Made by a program: the position numbers and the translations under genes. From Isochrysis galbana (Eukaryota; Haptophyta; Isochrysidales; Isochrysidaceae): 64,000 nucleotides of DNA. Positions within the stretch are counted from its first letter, which is position 1, and each line of letters opens with the position of its first letter. Location: positions 1,231,975 to 1,295,974 of the forward strand of contig CM030943.1 of assembly GCA_018136815.1 (NCBI GenBank). Direction: 5' to 3'. Below are positions 1 to 9,883 of this stretch, piece by piece. The notes below the pieces were generated by a model. It was not told the DNA's origin and made no database searches. It worked only from the letters and a program-made list of their open reading frames with translations.

Positions 1-433
1 CCCCAAATTCATGGACTTCCCGCTCGCGGAGGAATACTCCATACACAAAGAAAGGCAAAACCCCCCTAGACAAAATAACAGTCTCCGACATCACAAGGAA
101 CATCATGAGCACGACGCGCAAAATAGATCCGCAGCCAGCGAGAGAAAACATGGAACCAAAGACTCGGCCTCACCAAAGAAGAATGGAGAATGGAGACACG
201 TAGCCAAAATATACACCCACCCACTCCCAAAACACACGGACAAACACAAACACCCACACTTTAAGCACATAACCCACAGAAGGCTCGGCACGAGAAATCG
301 ATTCGCGACCAGCGAAACTCACATGTGTAGGCTATGCGGTCGGTACCGCGAGGACTCGAAACACCTTGCCTGGTGCCCCGCCACCTCGACGATCTTCGAG
401 ACGATCGACGCCCTAGCAGGCTTCTCACCGTAG
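1..433 (+). mobile_element. LINE copy A: 3' part of ORF2, cut by window edge
   Basis: An open frame at 11-433 encodes the C-terminal region of a LINE ORF2 protein, downstream of the reverse transcriptase. It shows the block FKHITHRR followed by a knuckle of the form C-x2-C-x7-H-x4-C (CRLCGRYREDSKHLAWC) and then FETIDALAG. The same blocks recur at 2427-3632, 5570-6028 and 7744-8649. Similarity stops near 430, so this copy lacks the last ~130 residues. Its 5' end lies outside the window. It faces the 3' end of the TAF10 gene. Confidence 0.8.
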
Positions 434-1003
434 TAGACACTAGTCTAGCAGTAGGCCCTAGCCTAGAATCTTTAAATTTTTCTGACGGGCCTGCTCGTGG
501 TGGCAGTCGTGCCACCACGCCAACGCTGCACGCTGCGCACCTCAAGCCTCAAGGTACTCAAGTTCAAGGGATCAAGTTGACCAAGCACCAAGCGTGCGCT
601 ACGATCAACATTACCGCTCTCATTGCATTGCAGTTATTGTAATCAACTGTGTGGGAGGCAACAGCACAACACTACACACAACAAAAAGTACATCTATATA
701 ACAGCAACCGCCACAAAACACGACCACAGCTTCAAATTTGAAACATGAAGATGGCAACAACCAGAAGTGAGAAGAAGTGCGGCGTAGCAAGAACACGTTG
801 AGCGCTGGTTGAGCGCAGCACACTCAAGCACATCCAGAACTTTTAAAAAGATAACACCTGGGCAAACATGAAGTGGTGTTCGCCCTTACATTAATCAGGG
901 GCGCCTCGCATTCCTCGTGCTCGTGTGCCAAACTGAAGTCTGAGAAGTCACCCATGTTCTAGGCAATCGAGCACTCCATGAAGCATCTTCACAAGTGCCG
1001 CTT
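434..1003. other. Intergenic, 3' side of TAF10
   Basis: No convincing reading frame. It should contain the 3' UTR of the TAF10 gene, which is transcribed leftwards into this stretch. No poly(A) signal or known repeat could be assigned with confidence. Confidence 0.4.
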
Positions 1004-1488
1004 TCAACTCCCTTGACCAGCACCACCCGCAGAAGCCGCAGGCTCGCTTGATGATGCCGGAGTGTCAGCAAAGTAGCTCGGCTTTCGCAGGGGTATTCCA
1101 TTCTCCCGACAAGCCTGTGCGAGATCCTCTGTTGTAAGAACAAGTCGCACGTCGCCTTTCTTTGCAGCCTGCCTGTTCTTGCAGTATTGCAAGGCGTCAT
1201 TGGTGAGGTCTGCCACAAATTTGTGTGTGGCGAGTGAGACCAAGCGAATCATCCGCTCATCTGTGCACTGAAACCCCGATTGCGCCAAGAAGTGCCTCGT
1301 GACTTCATCTGGCAACTGCGACAGCCAGGAAAGATGCAGCCATGAATCTCAGAAGAGATGTTGACAGCCAGGGGCAAACATGGCAAGAAGTCAGCGCAAG
1401 CAATGGAAGGGTTCAAGCGCACCGCCGGTGTGTAATCATTCATCGCGAGGAGAAGCTCCTCGGCGACCCGCACTTGCTCGGGGTCCAT
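1004..1488 (-). CDS. TAF10: TFIID/SAGA subunit TAF10 (two exons)
   Basis: TAF10 is a histone-fold subunit of the general transcription factor TFIID, and in many eukaryotes of SAGA. Exon 1 is 1488-1423 (22 codons ending MNDYTPA) and exon 2 is 1315-1004; the 107-bp intron 1422-1316 starts GTGCGC and ends GCAG. Joining is in phase 0 and gives a 125-residue protein running MNDYTPA-LPDEVTRHFLAQSGF. The family signature follows: MIRLVSLATHKFVADLTNDAL, then LTTEDLAQACRENGIPLRKPSYF, matching the TAF10 core 'DYTP-IPD-V...IIRLISLA-QKFI-DI-NDAL'. An in-frame upstream ATG at 1542 would add 18 Arg/Ala-rich residues; I prefer 1488 because the conserved block begins soon after it. There is almost no N-terminal extension, whereas animal TAF10 has a long one. 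The C-terminal tail is Ser/Ala/Gly-rich. Confidence 0.9.
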
Positions 1489-2126
1489 CACTTCGTCGCG
1501 TCGCGCCGCCGCTGCGCGGCTCGGCACGGCGCGGCCTAGCAAGAAGAGCTGAGAGAGCTTTCTGTTTTTCAGACGTGGATGTCTCCGTTGTCCGATGCTC
1601 TAGAACTTAGAGAAAGATGAATGACCAGCGGGCTTTAGTTTGCGTTAGTGCTAGTGAACGGCGACGGAGCAGCGAGGGGGCGCGTTGGACAGAAGGAAAG
1701 AAGGGAAAAGAAAACCTCCCAGTCCCCCTTTAAGGGGGGAAGTAGGCGCGGGGGGAGCGCGCTCCCCTCCATTCCCTTCTCCGCTGCACACGCGCCCTAG
1801 GCCCCAGGCTGCCCAAGCTCTCTCTCTATCTCTCTCTCTCTATCTATCTATCTATCTCTAACGTCTATAAAACAACTGAGCGTTAGTACCACTACTCCCA
1901 CTAGCCCGGTACTATCACGACACCCCTCAACGCACCTGCCCGCACGCCTTGAAGTGATGGCACAAGACACAAGACACATACACACATGCATCCTTACAAA
2001 TCTTCTTTCTCCCCCCTCACCCTCGCAAAATCCCGGCTCCCATTATAACTCCCCACAAGATACAATGGGGGAAAACCGAAAACCCAGTGACCAGTGAGGC
2101 GGACCGACCTACGTCGGGCAACTCAC
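1489..2126. other. TAF10 upstream region with TC/TATC microsatellite
   Basis: No gene seen. It holds the TAF10 promoter, a CT/TATC microsatellite at about 1817-1857, and a reverse-oriented copy of a dispersed ~190-bp repeat (entry 1880-2070). Confidence 0.5.
1880..2070 (-). repeat. Dispersed repeat R1, copy 1
   Basis: The reverse strand matches the segments at 14332-14520 and 21118-21301. Shared blocks include CTTGTGGGGAGT near one end and AGTACCGGGCTAGTG then GTGGTACTAA near the other. There is no reading frame. The ends are not inverted repeats, so this is more likely a retrotransposon tail or SINE-like unit than a MITE. This copy is the most diverged of the three. Confidence 0.7.
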
Positions 2127-2426
2127 TAACAAAAAAAATCTTCTTAAAAATTTCCGCTACGTGCACGGCGTGAGGCAGTTTGCTAGTGTACCTCCCTGCT
2201 ACCCAACCTTAACCCCTAACAACCCCCTTTCCCCTTCCCCAGTTCCCTCTTTAGCGGAGAAGCTGGTTCCAGGGAGGCCGCGCGCGCTGCTTCGGCCGGG
2301 AGCTGGAGAGAAGGGGGTGGGAGACTGTGGCTCGTCTCTTGGTCTAATTCCGATTCGGACTCTTCTCATTGGTATAACGTGAGATCTTGATTTATGTTCC
2401 GATGTGATTCCTATTAAGGGATCTGG

Positions 2427-3632
2427 CTACCCTAGGTGATGTTCCGTATATCCAGGCCTCTCGCCGCCTGCAAGAGGTCCCCTGATGCTTCTAGGTTGAA
2501 ATCCTTGTCTATAGTGTATAGAGGGCTTATCATTTTTTTTCCGAATGTGTTTGTTGCTCGGGGCGTGTAGCCCCATGTTCTCGCGTTGTTTTTTTAACCT
2601 CTGGAAGAACCCGACCTTCGCCGTTACTAATAAGTGGTATCTCGTAAAGATCGCTCTTAAGATAGTCCTGACGGACCTACCGTCCGCGTTGCCATATTGA
2701 ATGTTGTAAAAGTCCGTGAGGATGTATCTCCACGCTAGGATACCTAAGTACCCCGAGGAGGGATGCGGTCTGTCTACCTGGTAGCAAAAGAGACGCTGTG
2801 CTAATTCAGAGCCCGGCCTTAGATTCATCCCCAGAAGTCCTTCTATGAATTCGAAAATGGGCTCCGTCGCGATGCACGCGGCTATGTGGGTAGAGCTCTC
2901 GGGGGCTATGCCGCAAAAGCGGCACGTCGGATCGTCGGCGAACCGGTTCGCCGTAGCTATTCTCCTATGCAGGACGTGTTTGAAGTGCATATATGAGTCT
3001 CTTGGCGTTAAAAAGTTGTATTTGTATAGCTGAGATACTTGTTTCCATTTCCCGGAGAGGTCCGGCAATCGTTTTTCCCACCTCAATGTGGATTTTTGCT
3101 TCTTTGTTTTCCTCATTGCAAGAAATGCTTTAGTCAGCGCCTTGACGTTAACATCCTCCAGGGATTTATGCGCGTCTTTGCATGCGTATTCTTGTGGAAT
3201 CGGGTACGCCATCTCGGCCGGGCCGTCGTATGCTCGGCCCCATTTCAGCGGAGTGTATAAGTCGTCCGGTGTTGGCTGTGGGTTGGACCTCTCATGGATA
3301 TGGGGCTCTCCCATAACGTTAAGCTGAACTACGTGATAGTCGCCATTTCGGCGCATATAGTAACGATGTTCCTTGTCAACTAGAATGTCTCCTATGTCGT
3401 GTGCGTCCGGATCTTCTTGGGGGGTTAGCTCGTGCTCCTCCGGAGCCGAGGGCGGGGACTTCGCTTGTTTTTTGAGAAGGTCGATATGATTAGCGGTGGC
3501 GTGTATTAGTTTGGATCCGGCCCATTCAGATATCTTTTCCCACGACTTGACGGCTAAAAAGTTCCGTCCTACATTATAGGACCGCGTCCTACGATTTCGG
3601 TGTATTTGTAGGACCCTGAGCTTGAAAGCCAC
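2427..3632 (-). pseudogene. LINE ORF2 C-terminal fragment (copy B)
   Basis: A 401-residue open frame with no start of its own; it is the downstream half of ORF2. Landmarks are SYNVGRNFLAVKSWEKI near residue 20, YPIPQEY near 150, FKHVLHRRIATANRFADD, the zinc knuckle CRFCGIAPESSTHIAAC near 235-251, and a helical tail with LAWRYILTDFYNIQYG. It is the longest copy of this domain in the window and serves to align the shorter ones. The first residues before RRTRSYNV probably belong to the nested insertion rather than the LINE. Confidence 0.8.
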
Positions 3633-3639
3633 ACAACTT

Positions 3640-4385
3640 TCGAGAGTGAAGGATTGCGACTTCCCACCAACTGAAGGATAGTCCCAACTCAGTCTTGAGA
3701 TCCTTAGCTCCCGCTATGGCCAAGGCTGTAGACTTCGTCTTGACCGAGCTTTCGGCTCCAGCGTGAACTGAGTTCTTCGGCCACCGGAGGCCACCGGGTG
3801 CGTCGAGAGTTTTGTTTTTGCCCCGCAAGAGGCAAAAGCAGCCAAAACTCTCATTCGGCTTCAAAACCAAGCTTGGTCTCCACTGAAGGTCGAAAAGAAC
3901 CCATGCCAAAGAGCATTTCATCTCGTGGCTCGTGGGAGCAAGTTCTAGGGCTCTTCTCTGTTCGTCGCGTCTTTTCGTGCTTGTTGTGGGCTTGATCACC
4001 CTATGACTCGCGTGGGCGCTCGATTTGAGTCGGGGGGTGTCGAATCCAGAGTATCTCTATACTCAAAGCGGATTCGATACTCGATAGTGCGAACGAATTT
4101 TGTTTTCAGGGCTTGTCTCGATGGTTCGCCGCTCGCTCGACATACTGAACACCGAGGCTTCACATCGCTCGTCAATTCATTTGTCTCCTTCTTTGTTTGT
4201 TTCGAGCGTTTATGTTTGTTTCTCAGTTCTTTTGTTGATTGAGTGGTGTTAGTAGATTGAGTTTTGTGGGGTGGTCACGTGTGCCGTCGTCATGTAGCGC
4301 GTTCCCCTCCCTCCCCCTCTCTCTCTCTCTCAAGATTGTGCCCCGAATGAGACTTGACACGATCAAGCACTCGCTTGATTCGACA
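3640..4385 (+). mobile_element. LTR-retrotransposon fossil: 3' LTR plus adjoining internal sequence
   Basis: The LTR is 4038-4385, starting TGTCGAATCC and ending GATTCGACA. It is preceded by a purine-rich tract (GAGTCGGGGGG), the expected polypurine tract. Homology to the whole element at 26822-28658 is clear over the LTR and extends leftwards to about 3955. The sequence from about 3640 to 3955 is assigned to the insertion because LINE B coding sequence stops there. No 5' LTR is visible, so this is an incomplete copy. Its LTR is clearly more diverged than the pair at 26.8/28.3 kb, suggesting an older insertion. Confidence 0.75.
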
Positions 4386-5222
4386 GTATCGTTGTCGGGT
4401 CCTTCCCAGAAGGGCGCTCCTAGGATGGTGGTATACTCACCTTCGCCGAGAGTTTTGAGGTAGGCGAGCGTGTCGGGGACACGCGCCCCTAAAAGTGATC
4501 CCATGCGTATCAGCACACTCTTCCTTTTATTAACTCTAGCCCCGGTGGCCGTTGCGTAAATTTCTAATATATGCATCGCCTTTTCCAACGACTCGAAGGA
4601 GTCGGCTAGAATTTGTGTGTCGTCTGCGAACTGCGTGAGTCTTAGCTCTCTAGGTCCTATCGTGATTCCCCTCATTTCAGAGTCGGCGTTGACTAGTCGC
4701 GTTAGGCCTTCGGCCACTAAGAGGAAAGCAAGGGGCGATAGCGGACACCCTTGAGGCATGCCGCAGTGTATGGTGAAGGGATTGCTACGTTTCCCGTTCG
4801 CCTTGATCCATCTGGTCGGGAGGGAGTCCACGTTTGTCAAAAGCGCTAGCCATCTAGAGTAACCCGGGCCGAAGCCCAATGCCTGCAGCGCTCTATGGTA
4901 GTAATCCCAGCTGACTCTATCGAAAGCTTTCTCCCAATCGATCGCCAGGGCTAGGCCTTCCTCATCTGTGTCTTCTAAGTACGCTTGCACTAGCTTCAAG
5001 AGATGGGTGGCCTCGCCTATCATCCTCCTAGGCACAAAGCCTACTTGTTCCTTGGAGATAATCGTGTGAATCGTTTTCTTGAGTCTATATTGGCCAAAAC
5101 TTTGGCTAGGATTTTATAATCCGTTTGTAGCAAGGTTATGGGTCTATAGTTTCTCGGGTCTCTAGCGTCCCCATTCTTATATAGCAGTGCTATGTCGCCC
5201 GAACATGTGTCTTCCGGTAAGG
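4386..5222 (-). pseudogene. LINE reverse transcriptase fragment (copy B)
   Basis: Non-LTR reverse transcriptase domain. Visible motifs in order: DIALLYKNGDARDPRNYRPI (motif 1-2), TIISKEQVGFVPRR (motif 2a), LALAIDWEKAFDRVSWDY (motif A), GMPQGCPLSPLAFLLV (motif B), LTQFADDTQI (motif C, catalytic FADD), then GARVNKRKSVLI (motif D). The upstream part near 5076-5222 is in another frame because of a one-base shift. The protein is cut at EGPDND by the nested LTR fragment. The FADD box and the neighbouring C-terminal CCHC knuckle fit an L1/Tx1-like, APE-bearing LINE. Confidence 0.9.
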
Positions 5223-5229
5223 TGCTACA

Positions 5230-6030
5230 TGCTACACGTCTATCACAAACGAAACTTCACGCCCAGGCCGGCTTCCCCCTTCATGCCCAGGCCGGCTTCA
5301 CCCTTCATTCCCAGCCAGGCCGGCTTCTTCTCGGCACCCCCCCAGTGCACATGGCATGCACATGGAGCTCGCCGCTGTCGAAGCGGCCGCGTCCGCCCAC
5401 CGAGGCCGAGCAAGTGCGTGCGACCCCGGTCGCGCCACACGGCCCGTGGCCCCGGCCACACCACCCATGGCCCATGTACATGGCAGCCACGCTGGCCTCC
5501 CCCATGGGATTCGCGATAACTCTCCAAGCTCTAAGAGTGAAGCCTCACATCTGGGCACCCCTATCTTGGGAGACCAGCCGGTGGCTGAACCCACCAACCG
5601 AGACCCGACCCCGCCGGCGAAGTGGGGAGAAGGATACAAATCCAACAAGAGACAAGAGAACGGAATATCCCCTCCCGGACGAATACCCGCTGGACGGCAG
5701 GACAGCCCTGGACACGATGGGCGTGGACCACATCACGAAGGCACTTCAACAAAGTCAAAACAAACGCCGGCGACTCACAGGTCCCGACAACTGGAAAAAA
5801 AGACTAACGCTAACGCTGCCGGACAATGTTTGGGCGCACCTGGCGGAGCTATACACCTCACCTATGCTGACGGCGAGAGATACTCACCTCCATTATAAAC
5901 ACATAACACACAGGCGCATAGCCACAGCTAACAGATTCGCGGACCGAGATAGAACCTGCCGATTCTGCAAAGCAAACGACGAATCCTCTACACACTTGAC
6001 ACTTGGGAGAATGCCGAGAGAGATCTAGGA
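5230..6030 (+). mobile_element. LINE copy C: internally deleted (ORF1 5' end joined to ORF2 3' end)
   Basis: The first part (about 5340-5560) encodes an ORF1-like N-terminus with SKRPRPPTEAEQVRATPV and PHGPWPRPHH, shared with copy D. From about 5660 the frame reads EYPLPDEYPLDGRTALD, then KHITHRRIATANRFADRD and the knuckle CRFCKANDESSTHL, i.e. the ORF2 C-terminus. The ~3 kb that should separate them (endonuclease, RT) is absent. The copy ends near 6028, inside the knuckle. A short tandem repeat, GCCCAGGCCGGCTTC, lies at about 5261-5325. Confidence 0.75.
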
Positions 6031-6109
6031 GCCCTCTAGAAAAGAACAGGTGATAAAGGCGACACTGATGAAGGAGCATGAAAGGAGTATGAAGGGAGTA
6101 CTCAGAGAG

Positions 6110-6245
6110 ATGGGGGGGGGGGGGGGGGGGGGGAGGAGGGGGGAAGGAGAGAGAGAGAAGAGAGAAGAGAGAAGAGAGAAGAGAGGAGAGAGGAGAGAGG
6201 AGAGAGGAGAGAGGAGAGAGGAGAGAGGAGAGAGGAGACCAGGAG
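6110..6245. repeat. G-run and GA-rich polypurine tract upstream of the coiled-coil gene
   Basis: A run of G (about 6113-6133) followed by GAGA/GGAGA repeats to about 6245. It lies about 90 bp upstream of the ATG at 6338; a CT-rich stretch (about 6290-6322) intervenes. Such homopurine tracts recur next to most gene starts in the window. Confidence 0.85.
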
Positions 6246-6337
6246 AAGGAAGCCGAGCCTCCGCCCTGCTCCCGCCGCCAGCCAACCTCGCCTCCCCCCC
6301 TCTCCCTCTCTCCCTCCTTCTCTGCGGCTGCACCACG

Positions 6338-7319
6338 ATGGACGTTCACCGGCGGGCGTCTCTCGAGTCTACGATCTCCTCAGAGTGGAGCGACGGAGGG
6401 CTCGGCCAGCTGTGCGACGACGAAGACGAGGTGGATGAGCTATTTCCTCCCCACACCGCGGCCGCCATGCACAAACGGGTGCCCATGCGCGAGGAGTTCG
6501 ACGAGGACGACGAGAGCGACGACCAGCTATTGTTCGAACGCGAGGACGAGCTCGAGCGACAGTGCGCCCACCTCCAGCGACGCGTCCTCCATTCCGCCAC
6601 ACTCACTGCCACGTACTGTGCACGTGAGCGTCAGCGTGCCACAAAGCGGGTTGTATTCATGGCGCTCCGTGTCTGGGCTAAGATGCAGGCGGCGCCGCGA
6701 CAGGAGATCAGCACAACGCGTGCGATTGCTGCCGAGCGTGCAGTCCAGGCTCGTGCCGAAACCGACGCCCTCCGTCAGCTGTGCATTGACCGACTTGCTC
6801 GAGTTCGGCAGCGTAGTGCCGCTCGTGAGGCTTTTGTGGTGTGGCGCGAAGATGCCCGGCGCAAGGCTTGGCAGCAACGTGCCCGAGAGAAGCTCCAAGA
6901 GGAACTGGAGTCTGCTCGACAGCAGGCTAAGGTTGTGGCGCTGGAGACCACAAATCGCGAGGTGGACATATCTGAGATGCAGATGGCTTCTGCCGGACAC
7001 GCTAAGTTTCTAGAGGAGCGCATCCGCAACCTGACAATCCGCCTAGTTGCAGCACGCTGTCGCATCGGCGAGGTACGCTGGCTCTTGAACGTTTGGATAC
7101 ATCGCTTGACTTGTCTAGGCCCGATCACATAAATGACCTTCCTCTTTCTCCATGTTGTAGGTGAGCACGAGTGCAGCAAGTCGTGCCATGATAAGTAGCT
7201 GCTGGATGGCACTTCGTGTGAACACAATAGACGCGCGCCGTCTACGCGATACGCGCGCCTGGCGTGAGCTGATGCAGCATTATAGAATGTCTGCAACATC
7301 TCAAAAACTTCCTGCATAG
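6338..7319 (+). CDS. Coiled-coil protein of unknown function (two exons)
   Basis: Exons 6338-7072 and 7161-7319; the 88-bp intron begins GTACGC and ends GTTGTAG and is read in phase 0. The 297-residue product has an acidic N-terminus (residues ~25-70, many Asp/Glu). From about residue 70 there is a long helical Arg/Ala/Glu-rich region with repeated W/F-x-x-R blocks (VVFMALRVWAKM, AFVVWREDARRKAW), continued in exon 2 by CWMALRVNTI and AWRELMQHY. The continuity of that pattern across the junction supports the splice. The spaced aromatic-Arg blocks resemble SFI1/calmodulin-type helical repeats, but I cannot assign a family. The ATG follows a CT-rich leader. A LINE insertion begins 88 bp after the stop. 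Confidence 0.7.
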
Positions 7320-7743
7320 TATTGGCGCCATGTCGATAGGGAATACGGATAGTAGCTGCGATCCGTAGCACGTGTAGTGCACACGCATGTGCGCACTGTA
7401 TCATGCAAAAAAAACTTTTAAAATTCTCGCCTCACTCGTGGCACTGGAACGTTTCCTCGTAGCCACGCCCTTTTCCCTTCCCCTCCCTCATTTCCCGCCT
7501 TGCGGCAACTCCCCTCGTGCTCTACTTAGGGGCTCGGGTCTTTTGGGGGGTCCGAGCGGAACGGGGTGCACCTGTCCTCAGCGGCGTGTTCTCGCCCTCC
7601 TCCTGTGCTGCTGAGTGATCTGTTTATCATATATTATCGTTTAAGGGTTCAGGTTTTCCTGCGTGCTGCGATGTTAGTCGTAGGTGACTTATACTGATCA
7701 ATCGCATTTCCAGAAGGTCTATTAATTCAGGCGACACATCGTG

Positions 7744-8649
7744 TTATGCGAGCTTTTCGGCAAGACCAAGTGCTTTCGCTACGAGGCTAGTGTTTTCGCT
7801 CAGTTGTAGCCTACCTTTTTCGTCCTCGATAAATACGGGGGCGCTGAGTTCTAGTGGTTTCTTGAGTTTGGGCTTCCTCCCCTGCGCGGCTTTATTTGTG
7901 CGCATGGAGTGGTGTGTTTTTGGCGGGGCGAGGCCCCTAACCAAGGTGACAAACCTCGTTAGCGTAGATTCTAAGATCGGTATGTAGTGGTACTCGTGTG
8001 ACTCGAATTCGACTCTATAGAAGTCTCTTAGTATGTATTTCCACGCTATCACGTACAGCGCTTTTAGGCTTTCTGGCGTGTTTGCACCGGGGTATGCGAA
8101 CAATCTATCCTTCGTCTTCTGCATCCATGACCTTCCAGGGGAGGGGGTGTAGTTATTAAGGGCATCTATGGTCTCGAAGATTGTTTTCGTCGCGGGACAC
8201 CACGCTAGGTGGCACGAGTCTTCTCGGTGTCGGCGACATAGTCTACACGTAGTTGTCGGGCTATCTGTGAACCTATTTCTAGTGCCGATCCTTCTGTGTG
8301 TGATATGTTTAAAGTGCAGGTGTTTGTCCGTGTGTTTTAACAATGGCATTGTGTAAAGTCTCGCCACGTGTTTCCATTCTTCGTCGGTGATGTTCAGTCG
8401 CTTTTCCCATGCTAGTTTTGCTGATTGCGAGGCGCTGCTTTTGGTTGCTTTCTGCGCGGCCTTGGTGATATCTGCGACAGTTATCGCGTCTAGCGCGATC
8501 TTTCCTTTTCGTATGGCGTATTCATCCGCCAGGGGGTATTCCATGTGTCTCGGGCCTCCGGCCGCCAACCTTTGCAGCCGCGGAGGCTGCCATGGACCAT
8601 GAGTTTGTGAGGAGATTGGATGTTCTCTGGCATGGCGATCTCTTTGCAC
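7744..8649 (-). pseudogene. LINE ORF2 C-terminus (copy D)
   Basis: Open frame reading MEYPLADEYAIRKGKIALD, then WEKRLNITDEEWKHVARLY, HFKHITHRRIGTRNRF, knuckle CRLCRRHREDSCHLAWC, FETIDALNNY and a helical tail ending ALGLAEKLA. It is intact to its natural stop, but upstream of MEYPLADEY the frame runs into ORF1-derived sequence. It is the closest relative of copy A in the window. Confidence 0.8.
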
Positions 8650-9272
8650 GCCCGGATGGCGTAGTTCACCGGAACGGTTTTCCCGTCGATCTGAAGCAAC
8701 AACTTGCGAGGGAAGCTTCCGTCTAGAAACGAACCTTGGCCCGCCGAGACATAGAGATGCCAGCGGGTCGAGTAGGCCGCCTTGGACACAAACGTGCCCG
8801 CTCCGCCTTCGAGTTTCATTCGCTCCCGGTTCCCTTTCAGAAAGGTGAGCCCTACCTTTTCAATCGCGAAAATGAGTGTGCTTAGGTTGATTTGGGCCGC
8901 TTGCGCTAGGCCGTCTGCCTCGACGACCAAATGTGCCGCGACGTCTTGGAGGGCGTTGTACAATGCCTTGCGCGAGGAGGAGCCTCCCTTGTTGATTTTT
9001 TCGTTGATTGATTCCACCTTGATGCGGACCGAGATGTCGGTTTGGTTGATGCGGAGAGTGGTCGTGTCGCCGTAGCGCTCCTTGAATTGTTGCGCACAAT
9101 CTTCATTCACGGCTATGTGCCATGGTCCGCGAATGGACCGGGCCCAAAAGTCCGGCTCTGGGTCGACTCCTTCGAGTTCCAAGAGGAGTTCTACGATCGC
9201 GGCATACACCGTGGCGTCCTGGAAGGTGTAGTCGCCCTCCTGGTGGAAGGACAGTTCGTAGTTGGCGTCTGA
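8560..9272 (-). pseudogene. LINE ORF1 core domain (copy D)
   Basis: Open frame of about 215 residues starting near AAIVELLLELEGVDPEPDF. It contains SIRGPWHIAVNED, TDISVRIKVESINEKINKGG, YNALQDVAAHLVVEADGL and YSTRWHLYVSAGQG. The layout is compatible with an RNA-binding ORF1 protein of L1-type LINEs, but no specific motif proves an RRM. The frame is cut after SPHKLMVHG, where ORF2-derived sequence takes over. Confidence 0.6.
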
Positions 9273-9450
9273 CTCAGTGCCTCCTTGCTCCTCATCCGAG
9301 GGCGGCTCCTGTGTGGCGGGGACGGACGGGGCTGGTGAGGACGGGGTCGTGGCTAGGAGAGCAGATGGTGAGGGCGAGTGGTGTGTGTTTCGCGGTGCCT
9401 CCAGGCACTCGCTTCTTGGCGTCTTCTTGTCGTGTTGTGCTGAGGCGAGA

Positions 9451-9570
9451 AGCGCTCAATCACCATCACCCACCGCATGGAAAAGCGTTCAATCACCATC
9501 AGCCTACACGTGGAACGCGTTCAATCGCCATCACCCCCACCGCATGGAAAAGCGTTCAATCGCGGAGGAT
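9451..9570. repeat. Minisatellite, ~34-bp unit (inside LINE D)
   Basis: About 3.5 tandem copies of a unit such as GAAAAGCGTTCAATCACCAT plus a variable CAGCCTACAC/ACCCACCGCATG part. The same array, in the same starting register (GCGAGAAGCGCTCAATCACC), occurs at 56606-56840. Confidence 0.85.
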
Positions 9571-9883
9571 CGTGGGGATCATGAGGGTAGCGCTATCCAC
9601 TCGTTTGGCAAGAGGACTGATGCATCCCGCTCGAGTTGGTGCCCACCATGGGGTGAGCCAGCATGGCTGCCTTGTTGGGTGTGGCCAGGGCCACGGGCCG
9701 TGCGGCACGACCGGGGTCGCGCTCACCTGCTCGGCCTCTGCAGGCGGACGCGGTCGCTTCGCCAGCGACAGCTCCATGGGTACTGGGGGGGCTCCCGCGG
9801 CGGGGGGCCCGAAGGAGAGGTGGGGAGCGGCGGCGCGCTCCATGGCGACCAACTATAAAGTTAGTTGCGCACTATATCATGCA

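Larger units (their letters stand above)
2127..5222 (-). mobile_element. LINE copy B (RT plus ORF2 C-terminus), interrupted by an LTR fragment
   Basis: Reverse-strand LINE truncated at its 5' side near 5222, where it abuts copy C head to head. It contains reverse transcriptase (4386-5222), the ORF2 C-terminus (3632-2427) and a 3' UTR running to an A/T-rich end near 2127 (TTAAGAAGATTTTTTTT on the element strand). The 3' UTR segment at about 2130-2330 recurs at 62100-62520. The ORF is split by foreign sequence at about 3640-4385 (LTR element). There is also a single-base frameshift near 5075. Nested order: LINE first, LTR element later. Confidence 0.85.
7390..9883 (-). mobile_element. LINE copy D: deletion derivative with 18-bp target-site duplication
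   Basis: The sequence TGCGCACTGTATCATGCA (7390-7407) is repeated at 9866-9883 with one mismatch and brackets the element (7408-9865). On the reverse strand it runs 5' ACTAACTTTATAGTTGG, ORF1 N-terminus (9852-9556), ORF1 core (9209-~8570), a junction, ORF2 C-terminus (~8570-7744), 3' UTR (7743-7430) and a terminal AAAAGTTTTTTT. Endonuclease and RT are missing. It lies in the 3' flank of the coiled-coil gene, in convergent orientation. The 3' UTR recurs at 25778-25990 and its terminus at 58583-58625. Confidence 0.85.

Noticed and set aside
9451-9570. CRISPR-like array of repeats and spacers
   Set aside because: Spacers are repeats of each other and the unit is an ordinary minisatellite; the genome is eukaryotic.
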